From Comamonadaceae bacterium (GTDB taxonomy: Bacteria; Pseudomonadota; Gammaproteobacteria; Burkholderiales; Burkholderiaceae_C), in NCBI GenBank assembly GCA_947449025.1, contig CANFQF010000006.1:1-40783 (forward strand): a stretch of 40,783 nucleotides of DNA, written 5' to 3'. The position numbers and the translations under genes were made by a program. The notes under the pieces were generated by a model. That model saw only the letters and a program-made list of their open reading frames with translations. It ran no database searches and had not been told where the DNA came from. Shown piece by piece: positions 23,960-31,698 of this stretch (position 1 is the first letter of the stretch; every line of letters begins with the position of its first letter).

Positions 23960-24943
23960 ATGCAAGCCGCTTGGTACGAGCAAACCGGATCCGCCCGCGA
24001 CGTGCTGCGGATCGGGGAGATGGCGACACCCACACCCGGGCCCGGCGAGTTGCGGGTGCGTGTGCACTGGTCGGGCGTGAACCCCACCGACGTGCGGCGT
24101 CGCGCCGGCGGCAGCGGCCCGATTCCCTTTGCCCGCGTGGTGCCACACATGGACGGCAGTGGCGTGGTGGACGCAGTGGGTGCTGGCGTCGACCCGGCCC
24201 GCGTCGGCGAGTCGGTCTGGCTGCACCGGGCTGCGTGGAAGCGCCCAGGGGGCAGTTGCGCCGAGTACTGCGTTGTGCCGCAAACCCATGCAGTGACGCT
24301 GCCGCCCGGCATCGACCTGCGGGCCGGCGCTACTTTGGGCGTGCCCGCTCTGACCGCCCACCGTGCGGTCTTCGGCTTTGGCGCGGTGCGCGGGCGCACA
24401 GTGCTGGTGACGGGTGGGGCCGGCGCAGTGGGTTTTTATGCCATCCAGCTCGCACGCTGGGGCGGAGCGCGGGTGATCGCGACGGCCAGCGACGAGACCA
24501 AGCAGGCCGAGGCGCTGCGCGCCGGAGCTGAGGCGGTGATCGACTACCGGCGCGAAGACGTCGCCCAAAGCGTGCGCGCGCTCACCGCTGGCGCCGGTGT
24601 CGACCACCTGGTGGAGGTGGACTTCGGTGGCAACCTGGCGGCGACGACCGAGCTGATGAAACCCTACGGCACCATCGCCGCCTATGCGTCGATGGGCGAC
24701 AGGACGCCGGCCCTGCCCTTCTACCCCATGCAGCTGCGGGCGCTGTCGCTCATGATCGTTGCCCTGTTCGACCTGCCCGCGCCCTTGCAGGCCACGGCTT
24801 CGACCGAGGTGAGCCAATGGCTGCGAGAAGGTGCGCCGCGCTTCCCGGCGACGCGCGAATTCAGCCTGGCCGAAGTGGCCGAGGCGCATGAGGCCGTCGA
24901 GCAGGCAAGCACGGCCAGGGCTCTGCTGCGTTTGGCACCCTAG
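23960..24943 (+). CDS. MDR-family NADPH:quinone/enoyl reductase
   Basis: A 327-residue zinc-independent medium-chain reductase similar in type to, but clearly distinct from, the one at 13198. It shows EPGELRVRV-like PGPGELRVRVHWSGVNPTDV, HMDGSGVVDAVGAGV, VTGGAGAVGFYAIQLA (the NADPH fold), the DYRREDVAQSV region and the C-terminal LAEVAEAHEAVEQA. It would reduce an alpha,beta-unsaturated carbonyl or quinone. A TGAGGAGA ribosome-binding site precedes the ATG. Being 24 bases after cofC and before the first SnoaL/MmgE pair, it links cofactor synthesis with catabolic genes in one transcript. Confidence 0.9.
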   Translation: MQAAWYEQTGSARDVLRIGEMATPTPGPGELRVRVHWSGVNPTDVRRRAGGSGPIPFARVVPHMDGSGVVDAVGAGVDPARVGESVWLHRAAWKRPGGSCAEYCVVPQTHAVTLPPGIDLRAGATLGVPALTAHRAVFGFGAVRGRTVLVTGGAGAVGFYAIQLARWGGARVIATASDETKQAEALRAGAEAVIDYRREDVAQSVRALTAGAGVDHLVEVDFGGNLAATTELMKPYGTIAAYASMGDRTPALPFYPMQLRALSLMIVALFDLPAPLQATASTEVSQWLREGAPRFPATREFSLAEVAEAHEAVEQASTARALLRLAP

Positions 24944-24984
24944 ACAACATCGACCCACCACACCGACAGACACGAGGCATCTCC

Positions 24985-25563
24985 ATGACCGAACCCGACC
25001 TCACTCCCGCCCTGCGACGACTGATCGACAAGGACGAGATCCGCGACGCGATCTGCCGCTATGCGCGCGGCGTCGACCGCGGCGACTGGGACCTGGTGCG
25101 CACCGGCTACCACCCAGACGCCTATGACGCCCACGGCGACTACCGGGGCGGCGTCGACGGCTTCATCGCCTGGCTCGACGAGCGCTTCGCGGGCGTCGAC
25201 AACTCGATGCACTTCCTCGGCCAGAGCCTGATCGAATTCAAGGGCCCTGACCTCGCCGTGGTCGAGACCTACTTCGTCAGTCGCCGGCTGGTGCCGCCAA
25301 CCGGCGACGCGGCAGCGGCGGCGGGCCCCTCGGACGCCATGGTGCGCGAGGGATGGGGGCGCTATGTCGACCGCTTCGAGCGCCGCGAGGGCCAGTGGCG
25401 GGTGGCACACCGCACCGTGGTGTTGGAAGCGCTGTCCAGCGCGCTGGCGCTCGGCGGCAAGCGAAACGCCACGGGCAGCTGGGGTCACCGGGACCGAAAC
25501 GACCGCCTATACGCGCTGCAGGCCGAGATGGCGTCCGAGATGGCACCCGGGGATGGCGCCTGA
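24985..25563 (+). CDS. SnoaL-like (NTF2-fold) protein, possible dehydratase A
   Basis: A 192-residue SnoaL-like/NTF2-fold protein. It has IRDAICRYARGVDRGD and GYHPDAYDAHGDYRG, giving Tyr26, Asp31 and, in SMHFLG, His76. This Tyr-x4-Asp...His pattern is the one used by bile-acid 7-alpha-dehydratase BaiE and scytalone dehydratase, so a dehydratase or isomerase role is plausible but unproven. Residues 100-115 form an Ala/Gly-rich insert that the second copy (29377) lacks. It lies 41 bases after the MDR gene and 94 bases before an MmgE/PrpD gene. The gap after it contains short TGACCC-like repeats and no gene. Confidence 0.8.
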   Translation: MTEPDLTPALRRLIDKDEIRDAICRYARGVDRGDWDLVRTGYHPDAYDAHGDYRGGVDGFIAWLDERFAGVDNSMHFLGQSLIEFKGPDLAVVETYFVSRRLVPPTGDAAAAAGPSDAMVREGWGRYVDRFERREGQWRVAHRTVVLEALSSALALGGKRNATGSWGHRDRNDRLYALQAEMASEMAPGDGA

Positions 25564-25657
25564 TCGGGCCGCTGAACCGAACTTGACCCTCACCCTGACC
25601 CTGAGCTCACCGCCAGCCCCGCGCTGAAGCAAAAAAGAGAGAACAAGAGGCCCCACC

Positions 25658-27076
25658 ATGACCGCCCCTCACACCCCACATGACAACATCGAGGCGCTGG
25701 ACTGCCCGCCGCTGGAGCAAGCCACCGTTGATTTCGTCCAGCGATTTGACGCTACGCAAATCGACAGCGGTGTGCGGGCCGCGGTCAGTCGCGTGATGCG
25801 GGACCAGTTGGCGGTGCAGATCGGCTGCTCGCAGCTGCCCTGGTCCAAGCAGGTTCTCACCTACGCCAGCGCCAACGCGGCGCCGGGCCGCAGCTTGGTC
25901 ACTGGCAGCGCGCTGCGCCTCAATGCGGCCGATGCAGCCTTTGTCAATTCGACCTATGCCAGCGGCTTCGAGTACGACGACACCCACCTGGCCAGCAACA
26001 GCCACCCGGCCTGCTGCGTGGTGCCGGCGGCGCTGGCCATTGGGCAGGAGCAAGGCGCCACGCTGGAAGACATCCTGCCGGCGCTGGTGGCCGGCTACGA
26101 GGTCTACACCCGCATCGGCATGCTCGCCGCGCCCGAGCTGGTCAAAAGCGGCTTCCAGCCGCATCCGGTGCTCTCGGTGTTTGGCGGCGCTGCCGTGGCC
26201 GCCAAGCTGCGCGGGCTCAGCGCCGCGCAGACGCTCAACGCACTGGGCAGCTCGCTGAGCTTTGCCGCAGGCACCTTGGAACCCACCTCCACGGGCGGAT
26301 CGATCAAGCGATCGCAATCGGGCATCGGCGTGCGTGGCGGCATGGTGGCGGCCGAACTCGCCCGGGCCGGCATCACCGGGCCGCGGGCCTTTCTCACCGG
26401 GCACAAGGGCTTTTACGCCACCTTCGTCAAGCGGGGGCCGGGCGAATCCCCCGAGCGGGTCTTCGCGCCCGGGCAGCCGCTGCAGATCCACCAGGTCTGG
26501 CTCAAGGCCTACTGCTGCTGTGGCTGCATCCACCCCTACCTGGACGCCATCGCGCCCTTCGTTCATCGCCTTGACGAGATCGAGCGGGTCTCGGTGCGGG
26601 CACAGACATCGAGCTATCTGCTGGCGTGCTCCAACGCCAACACCTTCAATCCGGGGAACATCGAAGACGTTCAGTTCAGCCTGCCGGTGCAACTGGCGTT
26701 CGCGATGCTCGGCTTAGGCAACGACTACCGCAGCCACATGGACTACATGGCCGGCACGATCGACATGGACCGGGTGCGCGCTGTGATGCAGCGCATCGAG
26801 GTGGTCAAGGCGCCCGAGCTCGATGCGCAGCACCCCGGCAAGTTTGTGGCCGATCTCACCGTCCATTTGCGCGGCGGCGAGTCACACCAGGTGCTGGTGG
26901 ACACACCGCTGGGGACACCGGGCAATCCGCTGTCCGAGGCGCAGCAAGACGCCAAGTTCATGGCGCTCACCGCTGGCGTGCTGGGACAGTCGCGTGCCCA
27001 GACCCTGCTGCAAACGCTGCGTGAGTTCGACACCCGCCTGCGGGTCGAAGACCTGCTGGCCATGTGCGCGCCTTGA
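25658..27076 (+). CDS. MmgE/PrpD family protein A
   Basis: A 472-residue MmgE/PrpD-fold protein, the family of 2-methylcitrate dehydratase, cis-aconitate decarboxylase and iminodisuccinate epimerase. A helical N-terminal domain contains NSTYASGFEYDDTH, the conserved substrate-site segment (usual form A-H-x-x-D/E-x-D-D), and HPACCVVPAALAIGQ; a C-terminal lid domain follows, with KAYCCCGCIHPYLDA, where three consecutive cysteines replace the usual YP-x-C. Members dehydrate, isomerise or decarboxylate branched polycarboxylates. It is paired with the SnoaL-like gene upstream; a mirror-image pair follows at 27941-29931. An AAGAGAGAACAAGAGG stretch supplies the ribosome-binding site. Confidence 0.85.
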   Translation: MTAPHTPHDNIEALDCPPLEQATVDFVQRFDATQIDSGVRAAVSRVMRDQLAVQIGCSQLPWSKQVLTYASANAAPGRSLVTGSALRLNAADAAFVNSTYASGFEYDDTHLASNSHPACCVVPAALAIGQEQGATLEDILPALVAGYEVYTRIGMLAAPELVKSGFQPHPVLSVFGGAAVAAKLRGLSAAQTLNALGSSLSFAAGTLEPTSTGGSIKRSQSGIGVRGGMVAAELARAGITGPRAFLTGHKGFYATFVKRGPGESPERVFAPGQPLQIHQVWLKAYCCCGCIHPYLDAIAPFVHRLDEIERVSVRAQTSSYLLACSNANTFNPGNIEDVQFSLPVQLAFAMLGLGNDYRSHMDYMAGTIDMDRVRAVMQRIEVVKAPELDAQHPGKFVADLTVHLRGGESHQVLVDTPLGTPGNPLSEAQQDAKFMALTAGVLGQSRAQTLLQTLREFDTRLRVEDLLAMCAP

Positions 27077-27095
27077 GCCTTACCCAGGCGGCGGG

Positions 27096-27130
27096 TTGGC
27101 CTGCCTCCGGCCTATTTCTGCATAATGCAT
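27096..27130 (+). promoter_or_regulatory. Promoter with TGCAT-N-ATGCA palindrome (copy 2) before the GST gene
   Basis: TGCATAATGCA at 27119-27129 is the second exact copy of the 11-mer. A -10-like CATAAT (27121-27126) lies within it and TTGGCC (27096-27101) could be the -35 at 19-base spacing, so a protein bound to the palindrome would block or steer polymerase. The palindrome is 73 bases before the GST start codon. Confidence 0.55.
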
Positions 27131-27138
27131 AGTTAGGC

Positions 27139-27164
27139 CGAACCACACCTCGGGTGTGGCTTCG
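27139..27164 (+). other. Stable hairpin in the GST leader
   Basis: CCACACC (27143-27149) pairs perfectly with GGTGTGG (27153-27159) around a three-base TCG loop, extended by CGAA/TTCG with one bulged C. It lies just after the putative promoter, so it would be near the 5' end of the GST message. It could also end read-through from the upstream operon, though no T tract follows. Confidence 0.5.
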
Positions 27165-27201
27165 TTCGCCTCTACTGGCCTTTATTTCGCAGGGGATCCG
27201 G

Positions 27202-27879
27202 ATGCTCAAGTTTTATTACTCACTGGCGCCCAACCCGCGCAAGGTCTCGCTCTTTCTGGAAGAGGCGGGACTGCCTTTCGAGGCAATCCCGGTCGACACC
27301 CGCAAGGGCGAGCAGCACCTGCCCGCCTTCACCGCGCTCAACCCCAATGCCAAGGTGCCTGTGATCGTTGACAGCGACGGCACCACCGTGTTCGACAGCA
27401 GCGCCATCCTCTTGTACCTGGCCGAGAAGACGGGCCGCTTCCTGCCGGCACCTGCGGCGCGCGGCGACCTGCTGTCCTGGCTGTTGTTCACCGCTTCGGG
27501 CATCGGGCCCTACACCGGCCAGGCGATCCACTTCAAACGCTACGCGCCCGAGACCCTGCCCTACGCGGTGCAGCGCTATGAGTTCGAAGCCTGGCGTCAC
27601 TGGCGCATTCTTGACCGCCACCTGGCCGACCGCGCCTGGATGGTGGGAGATGACTACAGCATTGTCGACATGGCCGTGTGGGGCTGGGGCAAGTCGGCGA
27701 CGAGCGCTTTAGGCGAGGACGCCTGGGAGCAATTGCCCCACCTCAAGCGACTGCTGGACACCATCGACGCCCGGCCCGCGGTGCAGCGCGCACTGGCAAT
27801 CAAGGACCGCTACCAATTCAAGACCGACCTGGACGACCAGGCCCGCCAGGCCATGTTTCCGCACATGAAGCGGCCGTGA
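27202..27879 (+). CDS. Glutathione S-transferase
   Basis: A 225-residue soluble GST. The thioredoxin-like N-domain begins KFYYSLAPNPRKVSLFLEEAG, split by SLAPN, has the cis-Pro in KVPVI, and DSSAILLYLAE, the glutathione gamma-Glu binding segment (Asp where Glu is common). The all-helical C-domain has the N-capping box YSIVDMAVWGWG. It resembles the bacterial Nu/YghU-like groups. GSTs in catabolic clusters isomerise, dehalogenate or open epoxides with glutathione, or protect against reactive intermediates. The ATG at 27202 follows an AGGGG ribosome-binding site; the open frame back to 27154 lies in the leader hairpin and is not used. It separates the two MmgE/SnoaL pairs. Confidence 0.92.
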   Translation: MLKFYYSLAPNPRKVSLFLEEAGLPFEAIPVDTRKGEQHLPAFTALNPNAKVPVIVDSDGTTVFDSSAILLYLAEKTGRFLPAPAARGDLLSWLLFTASGIGPYTGQAIHFKRYAPETLPYAVQRYEFEAWRHWRILDRHLADRAWMVGDDYSIVDMAVWGWGKSATSALGEDAWEQLPHLKRLLDTIDARPAVQRALAIKDRYQFKTDLDDQARQAMFPHMKRP

Positions 27880-27940
27880 GGCCGCGTATTGTTTTCTGCG
27901 GCCCTGTGGGCCCCCACCCATTGCGAGAGAAGGAATTCCC

Positions 27941-29380
27941 ATGACCACCTTGACCGAACAACTGGCGCAGTTCGCCGCCCGCACCACCTTCGACACCCTG
28001 CCCTCTCTGGTGGTGCGCGAGTGCAAGCGCGACATTCTTGACGCGATCGGCTGCGCGCTGGCCTCCAAGGGCCAGCCCAAGTCCGATAAGGGTATTGCCG
28101 CCGGATTGCGCATCGGTGGCACCGGCGGAGAGGCCACCGTGATCGGCACCGGGCGGCGCTCGTCCATCTTCGGTGCGGCCTTCGCCAACGGCGAAATGAT
28201 CAACACCCTGGATGCAGATACGGTCATGCCGCCCGGCCATGTGAGCCCCTATGTGCTGCCCGGCGCCTTCGCCACCGCCGAGTCGCTGGGCCGCAGCGGC
28301 AAGGACATGATTGCCGCGACTGCGGTCTCGCACGAGATGTCGGTGCGCTTCGGCCTGGTGATGGACCAGACCCGCGACCACCAGGACGGCAAGGTGACCA
28401 CCGCACCCATCCTGGGCTACAGCGCCACGATCTTCGGCGCCGCGGCGTCGGCGGCCAAACTCAAGGGCCTGCCGGCCGACACCATCGCCCACGCGCTGGG
28501 CCTGGCCGCGGCCATCACGCCAGTCAACGCCCATGGCGCCTGGCTGCGGCACTCGCCGCCGTCCACCATCAAGTACCTGCTGGCTGGCGCATTGGCGCAG
28601 TCGGCGCTCACCGCCGCCGAAATGGCCGAACTGGGTCACCGGGGCGACCTGCAAATGCTCGACGACGTCGAGTTCGGCTACCCGCGCTTCATCGGTACCA
28701 AGCGCTGGGACTCCCAGGGGCTGGTGGAGGGCCTGGGCAGCGACTGGCGCTTCCCCTCGCGTCAGTTGTTCAAGCCCTATCCGCACTGCCGTGTGATGCA
28801 TGCGCCGCTGGACATCGTCATCGACCTGATCCACCGGCACGACATTCGGGTCGAAGAGATCGAATCCATCACCGCCTGGGGCGAGGCATGGGCCTATGTG
28901 CTGCCCTCATTCACTTTCGACACGATTGCACGGGTAGAGGACGCTCAGTTCAGCTTCACCCACGGCCTGGCGGTCGCGGCCCACCGCGTGCCCGCCGGCC
29001 CGCGCTGGCAGGACCCGAAGGTGGTGTTCGACCCCTCGGTGATGGCGCTGCGGGACAAGGTACGCCTCGAAGTCCACCCGGACGCAGTCGGTGCCATGGA
29101 GGGCAATGCCTCCAGCCGCCCGTCGCGGGTGACCATCCGCGCGCGCGGGCAAGATTTCTCCGGCGATCGCCAGTTCCCCAAGGGTACGCCCTCGCCTGAC
29201 CCCAGCACCTACATGAGCGACGAGGAGCTGGTGGCTAAATTTCGCGCCTTCACCGACGGCCTGGTAACAAAGGCCACCGCCGACCAGGTGATCGACTCCG
29301 TGCTCGCACTCGAGACGGTGCCCGACTTCTCGGCGGTGATGCGCGCGCTGGTCTGGACTGGCCAGGGCGATGCGGCATGA
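27941..29380 (+). CDS. MmgE/PrpD family protein B
   Basis: A 479-residue MmgE/PrpD protein, a clear paralogue in fold of the one at 25658 but far diverged. It has FANGEMINTLDADTVM in the active-site segment (usually A-H-x-x-D), HVSPYVLPGAFATAES, NAHGAWLRHSPPSTIKY, and a C-terminal lid with LFKPYPHCRVMHAPLD, the conventional KPYP-x-C form that copy A has lost. Roles as for the family: dehydration, isomerisation or decarboxylation of carboxylates. It has a GAGAAGGA ribosome-binding site and overlaps the following SnoaL gene by four bases (ATGA), implying coupled translation and perhaps a shared complex. Confidence 0.87.
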   Translation: MTTLTEQLAQFAARTTFDTLPSLVVRECKRDILDAIGCALASKGQPKSDKGIAAGLRIGGTGGEATVIGTGRRSSIFGAAFANGEMINTLDADTVMPPGHVSPYVLPGAFATAESLGRSGKDMIAATAVSHEMSVRFGLVMDQTRDHQDGKVTTAPILGYSATIFGAAASAAKLKGLPADTIAHALGLAAAITPVNAHGAWLRHSPPSTIKYLLAGALAQSALTAAEMAELGHRGDLQMLDDVEFGYPRFIGTKRWDSQGLVEGLGSDWRFPSRQLFKPYPHCRVMHAPLDIVIDLIHRHDIRVEEIESITAWGEAWAYVLPSFTFDTIARVEDAQFSFTHGLAVAAHRVPAGPRWQDPKVVFDPSVMALRDKVRLEVHPDAVGAMEGNASSRPSRVTIRARGQDFSGDRQFPKGTPSPDPSTYMSDEELVAKFRAFTDGLVTKATADQVIDSVLALETVPDFSAVMRALVWTGQGDAA

Positions 29381-29931
29381 CGCTGGACGCATCCACCGAG
29401 CGCCGGCTGCTGCAGCTGCTGGACGAGCGCGATATCCGCGATGTGCTGACCCGCTACTGCCGCGGGGTCGACCGCTGCGATGCGCAATTGATTGACAGCT
29501 GCTACCACCCGGACGCGATGGACGACCACGGCACCTGGCGTGCCTGGGGCCGCGACGCGGGGGCGACCATCGTGGAGAAGGTACGCCCTGGCAAAGACGT
29601 CGCCATGCACTTTATGGGCAATGTGCATATTGAGGTCGAGGGTGACACCGCCTTCACCGAGTCCTACCTGATGGCCTATCGCACCTTTCAGCGTGAGGGG
29701 CAGGACTACACCCGGGTGCGGGCGCTGCGCTTCGTGGACCGCTTCACCCGCCGCGAGGGCCAGTGGCGTATCTCCGAACGGGTGGTGGCCGACGACTGGC
29801 ACCGGGTCGACCGGGTGGCCGAAACCATGGCCGAGGCCGGCCAATTTCGCCAAGGCAGCAAGGACCGGGAAGACCCGGTCTACGCCATCCGGCGCGGGCC
29901 GCTGGCGCGGGTGCCCGGTCAAGCGACCTGA
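29377..29931 (+). CDS. SnoaL-like (NTF2-fold) protein, possible dehydratase B
   Basis: A 184-residue SnoaL-like protein related to the one at 24985: both share IRD-x5-RY-x-RGVDR-x-D and YHPDA-x-DDHG/DAHG. The candidate catalytic residues Tyr27, Asp32 and His78 (AMHFMG) are kept. It is translationally coupled to the MmgE/PrpD B gene and is the last gene of the plus-strand block, converging on the eight-gene CoA operon. The 106-base gap after it shows no clear terminator. Confidence 0.82.
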   Translation: MTLDASTERRLLQLLDERDIRDVLTRYCRGVDRCDAQLIDSCYHPDAMDDHGTWRAWGRDAGATIVEKVRPGKDVAMHFMGNVHIEVEGDTAFTESYLMAYRTFQREGQDYTRVRALRFVDRFTRREGQWRISERVVADDWHRVDRVAETMAEAGQFRQGSKDREDPVYAIRRGPLARVPGQAT

Positions 29932-30037
29932 AAAGCGGGGCCAAGCACGGGCACTGGCATGGGCCCGCAAGGCGAGACCCCAGATGTCTCAGCGTGGCCC
30001 TGCCTGAGCCACGCCCGCCACGCCCGCCTCAACCGCC

Positions 30038-31687
30038 TCAGCGGGCGGCGGTCAACAGCCCGCGGCCGATCACCTGCGCCTGAATTTCCGCCGCGCCTTC
30101 GAAGATATTGAGGATGCGCGCATCGCACAGCACCCGGCTGATCTCATACTCGAGCGCATAGCCGTTGCCGCCGTGGATCTGCAGGCCGTTGTCGGCATTG
30201 GTCCAGGCCAGTCGGGCCGCCAGCAGCTTGGCCATGCCCGCCTCCACGTCGCAGCGGCGCCCCTTGTCCTTTTCCTCGGCGGCAAAGTAGGTCAGTTCGC
30301 GCACCAGCGCCAATTCGGCCACCATCAAGGCCAGCTTGTCGGCCACACGGGGAAAGTCGATGATCGGCGCGCCAAACTGCTTGCGGTCGTTGGCGTAGCG
30401 CCAGGCCAGGTCGAAGGCGCGGCCGGCCACACCGACCGCCCGGGCGGCAGTCTGGATGCGCGCTGCCTCGAAGGTCTGCATCAGCTGGCGAAAGCCCTGG
30501 CCCCGCACGCCACCAAGCACCGCTTCAGCGCCGACCTCGAAGCCGTCAAAGGCAATGTCGTACTCGCGCATGCCGCGATAGCCCAGCACCTCGATCTCGC
30601 CGCCGGCCATGCCGGTGGCGGGGAAGGGGTTGTCACGCGTGCCGCGTGGCTTGGGCGCCAGGAACATGCTCAGACCGTTGTGGTCGGTGCTGCCTGGCTC
30701 GGTGCGGGCCAGGAGGGTCATCAGGTCGCTGCGCGAGGCGTGGGTGATCCAGGTTTTGTTGCCGTCGATACGCCAGCCACTGTTCGTCGGGGTGGCGCGG
30801 GTGCGCAGCGACCCCAGATCAGAGCCCGTATCGGGTTCGGTAAAGACTGCTGTGGGCAACACCTCGCCCGTGGCGATCTTGGGCAGCCAGTGGGCCTGCT
30901 GCGCGGGCGTGCCGCCACACAAAATGAGTTCGGCCGCAATCTCCGAGCGGGTGCCCAGCGAGCCTGCGGCAATCCAGCCCCGGCTCAATTCCTCGGTCAC
31001 GATGCACATCGCCCGCTTGCCCAGGCCCAGGCCGTTGAAGTCGCCCGAAATGCTCACGCCGAACACGCCGAGCTCGCCAAGCTGGGCGACCAGATCGTCG
31101 GGAATCAGGTCGTCGGCCAGGTGCCACGCATGCGCGTGCGGGGTGATCTCTTTTTCGGTAAAGCGGCGGAACTGATCACGAATGAGGTCGAGGTCCTCGT
31201 CGAAGGAGGTCTCGCTGATCGGACGGTCGGCGCGCAGGTGGTCGATCAAGGCGCGGCGGGTATCGGGTGCGGCGGACCGGGCCATCAAGGCAGCGACCGC
31301 AGGCTCCGTAGCCAGGGCGGCAGCGGCACCGGCCAGACCCAGTTCCGCCGGCCGGAAAATTTCGGTCTGCGACATCGGGATGCCGCTCGTGAGCTGGGCC
31401 AGATACTCGCCCACGCCCAACGTCAACACCAGTTCTTCCCCCTGCTGCAAGCGGCCCTGAGCGGCCAGACGCTCGCCCCAGCTGGCGGCGCTGTGAATGG
31501 CCTCGACGGTGGTCGCCACCCAGGCCAGGCCATGGAGCGCACGCTGGTGCGCCTGCAGCAAGGCGGCCTGGGGCTTGCCGCCCTCGGTGCAGCGCTGGGT
31601 GACCACCCGCCGGGTATCGGCCAGGTAGGCGCGGGCAGCCGCTGCAGCGGCCTGGAGTTGCTGGATCAGAGGGGAGGACGCGCTCAC
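30038..31687 (-). CDS. Acyl-CoA dehydrogenase with N-terminal extension, methylsuccinyl-CoA dehydrogenase-like
   Basis: A 549-residue acyl-CoA dehydrogenase with about 160 extra N-terminal residues before the usual core, the architecture and length of (2S)-methylsuccinyl-CoA dehydrogenase of the ethylmalonyl-CoA pathway, which makes mesaconyl-CoA. Core motifs: AVFTEPDTGSDLGSLRTRA (FAD/substrate), WITHASRSD, FGAPIIDFPRVADKLA, HGGNGYALEYEISR, and NIFEGAAEIQ with the catalytic Glu530. The GTG at 31687 is the preferred start: it follows the CaiB stop by 11 bases; the open frame further upstream is the shadow of CaiB. Last gene of the operon beginning at 39822. Methylsuccinyl-CoA as substrate is inference; other branched acyl-CoAs remain possible. 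Confidence 0.85.
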   Translation of the reverse strand: MSASSPLIQQLQAAAAAARAYLADTRRVVTQRCTEGGKPQAALLQAHQRALHGLAWVATTVEAIHSAASWGERLAAQGRLQQGEELVLTLGVGEYLAQLTSGIPMSQTEIFRPAELGLAGAAAALATEPAVAALMARSAAPDTRRALIDHLRADRPISETSFDEDLDLIRDQFRRFTEKEITPHAHAWHLADDLIPDDLVAQLGELGVFGVSISGDFNGLGLGKRAMCIVTEELSRGWIAAGSLGTRSEIAAELILCGGTPAQQAHWLPKIATGEVLPTAVFTEPDTGSDLGSLRTRATPTNSGWRIDGNKTWITHASRSDLMTLLARTEPGSTDHNGLSMFLAPKPRGTRDNPFPATGMAGGEIEVLGYRGMREYDIAFDGFEVGAEAVLGGVRGQGFRQLMQTFEAARIQTAARAVGVAGRAFDLAWRYANDRKQFGAPIIDFPRVADKLALMVAELALVRELTYFAAEEKDKGRRCDVEAGMAKLLAARLAWTNADNGLQIHGGNGYALEYEISRVLCDARILNIFEGAAEIQAQVIGRGLLTAAR

Positions 31688-31698
31688 GTGATTGGCCT

